Shown here: piece by piece, positions 57,451-64,000 of the stretch | How the letters are laid out: every line of letters begins with the position of its first letter | Numbering within the stretch: the stretch's first letter is position 1 | Source of the DNA: Meconema thalassinum | Taxonomy: Eukaryota; Arthropoda; Insecta; Orthoptera; Tettigoniidae | Assembly: GCA_946902985.2 (NCBI GenBank) | Contig: OX336399.1 | Location: 163,352,911-163,416,910, forward strand | DNA length: 64,000 nucleotides | Direction: 5' to 3' | Notes under the pieces: generated by a model | Database searches by the model: none | Seen by the model: only the letters and a program-made list of their open reading frames with translations | Told to the model about the DNA's origin: nothing | Program-made: the position numbers and the translations under genes

Positions 57451-57715
57451 GGAGCAATCTCCGAGTTACAACTGCGGTTGTTAACCGTAGAGGTTGTTGT
57501 GTGTTTGGTCCGCGAGAGCTATTTTATTTTGCTCAAGTCCACCGGCAAGCCGGTGAGGACCCCCCTATCCACCACCTGGGACGCGCCACTTTGGAGTATC
57601 ACCTCTCCGCCTGCTACGACACCGTAGTAGGTTCGTGGAATTATTACTAATATATATATATATACATTTATTTTGTATTTACCGTATGTATTTATTTAAT
57701 AATGTATTTATTAAC
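57451..57715. other. LINE leader and (TA)n tract
   Basis: GC-rich sequence (57520-57625) that is probably the LINE 5' leader, followed by (TA)n at 57650-57664. No coding frame. Confidence 0.4.
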
Positions 57716-57719
57716 TTAT

Positions 57720-58345
57720 TTTTATTCCTCCTTCTTTCATCGAACTTAGCCTACTGTGGACCACGGGAAACAATTGATTTGCTGGTCAGTTCCTTTTTCT
57801 TCACCCAGAATTTCTTCATCCTTTCGCTGTGGTTCCTCCTCATTTCCTCTGACCAGGTGTTCTTGGGCGTTCTACTGGGTCTTTTCTTGAACCCCTTGAA
57901 AAATCCACAGCCTGTTTATAGTCAACCGACCAGGTCAGGGAATGGAATGAATGAAGCCCCCATCTGGCGGTGAGGATATGAACTGTGCTGGCTGCCGAAG
58001 CCTGTCGCAATGATTAAATGAATGACAGATGAAATGAAATGATAGTGGCGAGTGTTTCTGGAATGAAATTGTTGACAGGGAAAACCGGAGAAAAACCTGT
58101 CTGCCTCCGTTTTGTACAGCACAAATCTCACATGGAGTGACCGGGATTTGAACCACGGACCCAGCGGTGAGAGGCTGGCGTGCTGCCGCCTAAGCCACGG
58201 AGGCTTTTCCTTGAACCCCTTCAAGTTATCAATTTTAGCTCGAAACACAGCCCTATTCCGGATGCCTTTTGGATGTACGCCAACTTCCTCCATGTCTCTT
58301 CTCGTTTCTTCTACCCACATTGTAGTCGCCTTTAGCTTGGCGATG
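57720..58345 (-). pseudogene. RTE-like LINE tail split by SINE-3
   Basis: Before the SINE: MWVEETRRDMEEVGVHPKGI, AVFRAKIDNLKGFK. After it: FKKRPSRTPKNTWSEEMRRN, HSERMKKFWVKKKE and a stop soon after. This is the tail form seen in the other RTE-like copies. It belongs to a third, diverged RTE-like copy upstream of the nearly full-length one. Confidence 0.8.
57901..58203 (-). repeat. tRNA-derived SINE-3 copy
   Basis: Same family as 39392-39723. The duplicated target CTTGAACCCCTTGAA (57886-57900) recurs with one change at 58210-58224. Inserted in RTE coding sequence. Confidence 0.9.
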
Positions 58346-58586
58346 TTCGGTAATTAAGGATTCTTTTCGTTATTCCATTCACATCCATTTTATTTATTCA
58401 TCCATTTATGTATTAGTTTATTTATTTATTTATTTATCCTATTATTTATTTATTTATTCATTTATGTATTCATGTGTTTATTTATTCCAGAAGCTTGGCT
58501 TAGAAAAGAATCCATCCCTTTAGAGTTTAGACCCTGGCCCAGAGTTCTATTATTTAACCTACTACAGTAATATCTAATGCACTTAC
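58346..58586. other. (TTTA)n-rich spacer downstream of exon 1
   Basis: Imperfect TTTATTTATTTA units at 58385-58485. The donor of exon 1 is at 58581-58586. Confidence 0.6.
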
Positions 58587-58662
58587 CTGCATCCAGTGAA
58601 CTCTTCAATAAGCGCTTCCAATATCGTAGTGAGGGCCTCACATTTGGATTCGCAGTCCGAGT
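58587..58662 (-). CDS. Candidate exon 1 (or early exon) of an unrecognised host gene
   Basis: The minus strand has donor CAG/GTAAGTGC and a nearest acceptor-like AG before 58662. It encodes SDCESKCEALTTILEALI, EEFTGC, and leaves AG for the next codon, which exon 2 completes as Ser. The frame is open further upstream to a stop near 58692 (VFVCIMVDSDC), so the 5' boundary is uncertain. An ATG at 58668-58670 in a fair context (A at -3, G at +4) could start translation, or VFVCIM could be the end of a signal peptide coded mostly in an earlier exon. CESKC plus later Cys residues suggest a secreted protein; this is inference. Confidence 0.5.
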
Positions 58663-58689
58663 CTACCATTATGCAGACAAATACTCGGT

Positions 58690-59570
58690 TTATTTAACAT
58701 ACCACGCAATTTATGAAAGTGCTTAGTAATTGAAAGTTAAATTTATTGATTTCAAATACTATACTAAGACCCGGTTTGTTATGTGCACGTTATGTTCTTG
58801 GTTAACTAACGGAAGTACCAAATTAAAGAGCACCGACTTTGTTTCCGACCATCCAGTAAGGAAAGTGACAGTCAAATCTTACATGGCTCCTCTGGTTGAG
58901 GGAGACTGGTCCATGCCGCAATCGGTGATATCATGGAAGCTGTTCAGAGATCTCTGAGCCCATAGCTTCCTTAGACTCGGCTCCCTATGTACACGCAGTT
59001 CCTCAAGAATTCTCTCGGCACGACTGCTGCACTGTTTGAGCGACTTCTCCTTTGAGCTGAAAGTTCGTTACACATCAGGGACGAGAATAGCATCATAGCA
59101 GAAACATATTGTGGTTCAAAAATAACATTGAAATGATAGAAGCCTAGTTCCTAGTTGCCTAGTTCTATTAATTCTATTATTTAAATCACTCATAATGGTT
59201 ACGTATTGATGTGCTTAAATAATATAATAATATTAAACAGAAGACAAATCATTTTCCAGTCTAAACATTGACCTAACCTCATGCCAATACATTGATCTAA
59301 CCTCATTGCCAAGAGGAAGTCCTTTCCTACCACGTCGTATTTCTGTTGCATGCTGCCGTTTATGACTGGCTTTTGGATCTTTTAAGTCAGGCATCTGCAT
59401 TGATTGTCCACAGAATGGTGATGTATTATAATTCCACGTTTGTCATCTCCAGCTATTGACCATTGCTTCAAACACCGACTACTGCATCTTCAATAACATT
59501 TGCAGATCGCATATTATCTTCGCACATGTCACATCGTCAACAACTACTTTATTTTGATCTATACCTTAAT
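58690..59570. other. Non-coding stretch, nothing recognised
   Basis: No exon with matching phase and splice signals was found upstream of 58662 on the minus strand. Confidence 0.3.
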
Positions 59571-59573
59571 TAT

Positions 59574-60522
59574 TTCAACAGCCTATATATGTTTCAGGAA
59601 GAATAGTAAATATTTTAGGAGGTGGTATAGATGAATTGCAATCAAAAATTCCATATAACATATGTCCTATTTGTATTGCGTACCGAGATACAGATGTTGG
59701 TATGTAACCAAGGAAGTCGTTGTTTTGTGTGTTGGTACACCGGTTACTATGGGCGTATTTAACGATTGTTAACAGTCGTGTGTTGTTGTTCACGTTGTGA
59801 AGTTGTGCTTTAGCTTCCATTGAATGTGTTCACCTGTCAGTGTGCTTTGTTGATCAAGTTGTCTGTACTGTATCGTTTAAACATGCCGCACGTTTTTACA
59901 CATGCTGAGTATGCCGATATGGTATTTGTGTGTGGGATTTCTAATGGAAATGCTGCTGCTTGTAGAGAATACGGAAAACGATTTCCTAATCACAGACGAC
60001 CAGATTCAAGGGTGTTTAAAAATACACTGCGTGACTCTGGTGCAGTACCCAGCTGTCGATATGGTGACACAACATCTAAACCTAACATTCCCCGGATGAT
60101 GGATCGGGATATATGGACACGTTTCTTGGCCACCAAGGTCCCCGGACCTTAGCCTTTTGGATTTTTCCTGTCGGGATGGTTGAAAGGCGAAGTCTACAAG
60201 GAAAACGTTAACAGAAGAGCTAAGTTGGTCGTTCGGATTATGCATTGTGCAGCCCTCGTCAAAGAACGCCAAGACGCCCTCCGAAGAGCTACACGGGGAG
60301 TTATCAAGAGAAGTGCAAAATGCATTGAAGTTGGTGGTGGAATTTTTAAAAATCAACTTTGAACGTCCTCATTTGCTTTGGCTTTTTCATTTGTTTGGGT
60401 TATATACTACCAGCTGTATCTCGGTACGCAATACAATTGAGGCACCATATGGAATTTTTTAATGCAATTCATCGATACTACCACCTCATAAAATATTTAG
60501 CATTCCTCCTGAAACAACCTAT
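59574..60522 (+). mobile_element. Compact IS630/Tc1-like element with long inverted ends
   Basis: Inverted arms of about 110-125 bp (59574-59700 and 60410-60522) share GTATTGCGTACCGAGATACA, ATTTTAGGAGGTGGTA-like and GATGAATTGCA words. Between them is a shortened transposase gene. A 374-bp MITE abuts the right end. Confidence 0.7.
59883..60362 (+). pseudogene. IS630/Tc1-like transposase with internal deletion
   Basis: Starts MPHVFTHAEYADMVFVCGIS with NGNAAACREYGKRFPNHRRP: the N-terminal helix-turn-helix form common in arthropod members. After SRYGD-like sequence (about 60060) the catalytic middle is deleted, and the reading moves through two frames to PRSPDLSLLDF (third catalytic Asp), LSGWLKGEVYKE, then AKCIEVGGGIFKNQL and a stop at 60360-60362. 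The first two catalytic acids are missing. Confidence 0.75.
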
Positions 60523-60525
60523 ATA

Positions 60526-60899
60526 CAGGGTGAACAAAAAATGCCGCACTTAGAGGTCGGCAAGCGGTTCCTCGTCGAAATTCACGACAAAAGTTTATAT
60601 TGCAAAACCTAGTCCCGCCAATAGGTTTAACAGAAATGCGTGTTAAGAAGCGAGGCTCTGGCAACGCTGTAACTGCATGCAGCGTGGCCAAAAACAGGTC
60701 GCAGGAACTTGGCGCTCTGCCGGAGCTTTTTTTGTACATTCCGATGCACTTCAGGATGTGACAGTGTTGCCAGCTTCTCGTTTTCATACTTGTGTTTTCA
60801 AACAGCACCCGATCCGATTTCACTAGAGAAACTTTTATCTTGCTATTGGATGAGGAATCGCATGCCGACCTCCAAGTGCGGCATTTTTTGTCCACCTTG
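60526..60899. mobile_element. 374-bp MITE with 37-bp inverted ends
   Basis: CAGGGTGAACAAAAAATGCC at the left and its inverse (AAGTGCGGCATTTTTTGTCC plus ACCTTG) at the right, with TA at 60524-60525 and 60900-60901. No transposase. The TA target and CAGGGTG start are typical of Tc1/mariner MITEs. Confidence 0.8.
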
Positions 60900-60901
60900 T
60901 A

Positions 60902-61390
60902 TATGGCGCACCATATTAGGTTAAGTGACCATGGATAGTTTAGAGCTACGCTTCATAATAATTTCATTATTTAATGGTTTATATTTGGCTGATGAAGGGG
61001 ACAGAAATTGTTCATTAGTCCCTGAAACATGAACCAAGAACAACTTTGTTAATGATTTTTTTCTTTAAAGTATTGATTCAGGCGGAAATACAAACCCTTT
61101 TAAAACTATTTAGTTCTATCAAAGAAAGCTTTTCGGTCGGCCAACACAAATATGCCCAAGTACATTAGGCGGGAAACAAGTATTTATATGGCCTAATCTG
61201 AAAGAAATACCGAAAGTTTGATACTCTTCAGTCGGTCAACCCGATTGTACCCAAATGAGGTGGCTTATTCCCTAATCCTGATTTTCTTTTGACATGAGAT
61301 TAATAAATATAACTGGATGACCAGTTTCGATCGTCAAGCGATCATCACTTAGGCTACAATTCTTTATAAATGTCTGTAAGTAGGCCTATG
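60902..61390. other. Non-coding stretch with a MITE-like fragment
   Basis: GGATGACCAGTTTCGATCGT plus CAAGCGATCATCACTT near 61315-61350 resembles a common arthropod repeat. Nothing else recognised. Confidence 0.3.
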
Positions 61391-61969
61391 GGTGAAGATA
61401 TTTACAATATTTACACTTCTTTAGTTGCGGTAATAATAATAACTAGCATTACCCGTCACGGCTTCGCCAGCGAATATTCTAGTTGTAAAGAGTACACTTA
61501 GCAAAGTCTCAATGACGAATGCTATGACTGATTTATCCTTGGTCTGAATAATCAGACTTTATCAATTCAGCTACTGGTGCAGTGGTTAGGGGTTTGTCAT
61601 TCCTTCATAGGTATATCAGAGCGAAGATGGTTTTCTGGGAATATCACAGACACTGTTAATTTAAGGGCATTTAAATGTGGTTTTCGGAGACCCTTTATAG
61701 TCAGGTGAAAAAGACCTTTCGTACCACACTCACACGTGAAAATGGCGTGAAAAAAATCTAGAGTGCCCCTTGGGCCCCTTAAGCGCATTATACTGTATGT
61801 ATTGATGAATTTCATAGCTTAATTTGGTCCAGTGATAACCTTATAACCGTCTGGAAACTTTCACAGTAATGTAATAATTGGAATTGCATTTCGTCTTACA
61901 GAAATAGGTGGACCTGTGAGATTCTGTTACCATGGTTACTGTGTTGCATTCTTTCATTATTTCATTAAC

Positions 61970-62283
61970 GGCTTCGGTGGCGTAGTCGGTAGCATGCTGA
62001 ACTGCTATGCCCAAGATAGCGGGTTCAAACCTGGCCGAAGTCGTCGGATTTTTTAAGAGCGTTAAAAATCCTTCAGTATGCCTTCCTTCGGAGGGGAAGT
62101 AAAGCCGGCGGTCCCATGTCATAGATTTATGGCATGTAAAAGATCCTTTCACAGACTTATCTTGTGTAAAGCAAAATTTGTTAGGTTAGATTTCGTCAGA
62201 ACGCTCTATCAAAGTTCCAACGTTCACCACTAGGTATCATTGCTATCTGGTGGCGAAAGTTGGAACTACTTGAAATTGAACGG
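61970..62283 (+). repeat. tRNA-derived SINE-1 copy
   Basis: CGGCTTCGGTGGCGTAGTCG (A box) and GGGTTCAAACCTGG (B box). Shortened 3' body ending near ACTTGAAATTGAACGG. Confidence 0.85.
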
Positions 62284-62382
62284 AACTTGTAGCTCACCCT
62301 TTAGGGTATCCGCTGGAAGGAGCTACAGACTCAGGCGAGCCGAACATGTCCTCGGACACTCCCGGCACTAAAAGCCATACGA

Positions 62383-62413
<31 letters not shown>

Positions 62414-62415
62414 AT

Positions 62416-62608
62416 ATTTCATTGTAAATATCCATGTTTTAAGGTATGTATTTAATTGTGAGGCATTTAAAGAGTAAGTGAGTGCGTTTCGGTTACGCAT
62501 TGGGTTATGCTGAACCTGTAGGTACCCTATATGTGTAGGTTGGTGTTACTGGGACCTTACTTTCGGTACAAAACTGGAATGGGACCTTAGCAGAATAATA
62601 TAGGGAGG
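62416..62608. repeat. Interspersed repeat shared with 20815-21060
   Basis: Contains TTTAATTGTGAGGCATTTAA, GGTTGGTGTTA and GGAATGGGACCTTAGCAGAA, as in the earlier copy, with an internal deletion. Confidence 0.65.
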
Positions 62609-62983
62609 GATATCGTATGGCCTCGGATGCCGGGTGCAAGCTTTGTTATTTGACACCCAGAGGGTAGTTTGTATGTCGAATGTCGTTGTTCCTTGAAGCA
62701 CTATGAAAGTCAAGGAGGGTAGATATCTAAGCTCCTTGAACACTATAGCGCTTTCTAGTAGAGAAATGAGGAACTTTGTGTTGGCGGAAACTCCCGAGAT
62801 TAATTTTGCCATTATGAACACGGTCTACTGAATTCAAATGGGTTCTTTGACATGCCAACATCGTATGACATGTGTGTCGTATTTTTGCCGCCTTTCAAAA
62901 ATCACTTACGATGGCCAGGAGCGAACCTGCAAGCTTGGAGTTGGTAGTCCGAGACGTTAACCACTCACCCACCGTGGCAAGCT
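62609..62983 (-). repeat. tRNA-derived SINE-2 copy (body)
   Basis: The minus strand starts GCTTGCCACGGTGGGTGAGT (A box), has the B-box-like GCAGGTTCGCTCCTGG, and ends GGCCATACGATATC. Its (ATT)n tail has been displaced to 61437-61446 by a later insertion. Confidence 0.85.
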
Positions 62984-63398
62984 GCGGTATTAGTTGAGAT
63001 AGTTCATCTCATCAACAGTCTATGTGATGTTTTGTTAACATACTGAAAGTGGTGATTGATCTCCAAACTTGCTTGTTTAGAGTGAATATGTGATTGTAGT
63101 TAAATGGTCAGTTCAGGTTGTATTGTACAGGTTACTTATCTGATTGAGTTTTGCGTGTCCTGGTGAGAGCAGTTATGTTCTTCACTATTTACACTCAACT
63201 GGGGGAGATTCCTATGCGCCAGAACCATTTAACTACTGTACAATCCACATATTCACTCTAAACAAGCAAGTTTGGAGGTCAATCACACTTTCGGTATTTT
63301 AACAAAACATCGCATAGACTACAACTAACAAATATTGACGAGTTGAACTATCTCAACTAATACCGCAACTAAAGAAGTGTACTAATTGTAAATATGAG

Positions 63399-64000
63399 GG
63401 TCGAGTCATAAGTCATGGCAACTTTTTTTTCTCGCGAACAGGAGACAACACAGAAAATCTACGATATGCATTTGGAAATATAGGGCATGTACGTATGCAT
63501 AGTGCCTGGAGATAAATTTTGACGTCAGGAGATGCTCGTAGGTAAGTGACAGAATACAGGTCATTATGGTATAGACATCAAATTCACAAGACTACGTACA
63601 GTACAAAGGACAGGTCTCCACTGGTTTCGGACCTTCAAAATAATCACCCAAGGTGTCTACTGTGCGTTGCCAGCAGTGGGGCAGGCGCTGAATACCATTC
63701 GCTGCATGTGTATCGCTAACGTGTAACACCTCCCTCCGCTGTTACGATGTCTTCTTTGTTAGCAAACCGTCGTCCATGTAGTGGTTTCTTGACTTTGGGG
63801 ATTAGATCATAGTCACATGGGCTCAGATCAGGCGAATATACGATCCTTGCTCCTGCTTGTTGACTTCCATTGTGTGACGCTCTGAACTTGGGGACATGCT
63901 CAGACCCACGCTGTTATAAAGGCTGTGTCCCAATAGTACAATTTCAGCCGTAGTGAACTAGATAGTCGACTACTTTACCGGATGTGACGTCAGAAGTCGT
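63399..64000 (-). mobile_element. Third mariner-like element, 3' part, cut by the window edge
   Basis: An outer end near 63396 (GAGGGTCGAGTCATAAGTCA) abuts the fold-back element. On the minus strand the transposase C-terminal region reads ARIVYSPDLSPCDYDLIPK, VKKPLHGRRFANKEDIV, with the third catalytic Asp in SPDLSPCDY, then several stops and shifts (YSAPAPLLATHS). The rest lies beyond 64000. A different family from the other two mariners. Confidence 0.7.

Larger units (their letters stand above)
61447..62608. repeat. Insertion within the SINE-2 tail
   Basis: About 1.16 kb separates the SINE-2 tail (ATAATAATAA at 61437) from its body at 62609. It contains SINE-1 (61970-62283), a tail ending CCATACGATA plus (AATA)n at 62378-62415, and the repeat shared with 20815-21060. 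Confidence 0.6.
61392..63398. repeat. Fold-back element, left arm interrupted by SINE-2
   Basis: The left arm is 61392-61437 plus 62984-63105; the right arm is 63225-63398. Outer words ACACTTCTTTAGTTGCGGTA and inner GTATTAGTTGAGATAGTTC, CAAACTTGCTTGTTTAGAGT have inverse matches on the right side. The interruption is flanked by TGCGGTA on both sides. Confidence 0.75.

Overview
This window looks like a piece of a large, repeat-rich animal genome, most likely an insect with long introns. The evidence is tRNA-derived SINEs, RTE-like and PHD-finger LINEs, mariner/Tc1/IS630, PIF/Harbinger and hAT remnants, microsatellites, and GT-AG exon boundaries. Nothing in it is bacterial: there are no operons, ribosome binding sites or CRISPR arrays. 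The species cannot be named from the sequence; a polyneopteran-type genome is a guess.

The only good candidate for a host gene is on the minus strand. Four short exons (58587-58662, 47571-47666, 27436-27570, 22754-22882) have plausible GT/AG boundaries, and all three joins keep one reading frame. Together they encode about 145 residues of a helical, cysteine-containing protein that I do not recognise. Introns of about 10.9, 20.0 and 4.6 kb separate them and are filled with mobile elements. The gene is probably incomplete at both ends.

Layout. 1-3.7 kb: a SINE, an RTE-like LINE tail and a second SINE. 3.7-9.2 kb: a rearranged mariner with two 5' arms, split by a 4.6-kb LINE that has a 16-bp target duplication. 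10.0-12.2 kb: a SINE and a decayed PIF/Harbinger element containing LINE tails. 12.2-14.9 kb: LINE tails, a hAT end and a fold-back element. 14.9-16.7 kb: a second mariner with two 3' arms, split by a satellite-bearing element (family A). 17.9-19.6 kb: a transposase tail, then a family B element. 20.0-20.8 kb: a 72-bp minisatellite with a long open frame. 21.6-22.4 kb: a T/G-rich minisatellite. 23.1-26.0 kb: a family C element with a second family B copy nested in it. 26.0-28.3 kb: a cluster of SINE copies. 29-34.4 kb: mostly non-coding. 34.5-35.5 kb: a 27-bp minisatellite. 35.7-37.6 kb: a second family A element. 38.6-44.3 kb: IS630/Tc1-like pieces. 44.5-46.1 kb: a hAT-like element holding a fold-back element. 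46.3-47.2 kb: a compact mariner with its terminal TA duplication. 48.0-49.8 kb: LINE fragments. 54.2-58.3 kb: a nearly full-length RTE-like LINE, then an RTE tail containing a SINE. 59.6-60.9 kb: a compact IS630-like element abutting a short MITE. 61.4-63.4 kb: a fold-back element split by a SINE that is itself split. 63.4-64 kb: the 3' part of a third mariner.

The most unusual signal is in families A, B and C. They share a 5' hairpin and left/right terminal complementarity that covaries from family to family, and they insert into A-runs without target duplication. This resembles Helentron-associated (HINE/DINE-1-like) elements. Families A and B consist of units in which a GCCAT core, often inside GCCGCCATNTTG, recurs every 139-150 bp. 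That is close to the length of DNA in a nucleosome core, and the motif resembles the YY1/Pho binding site.
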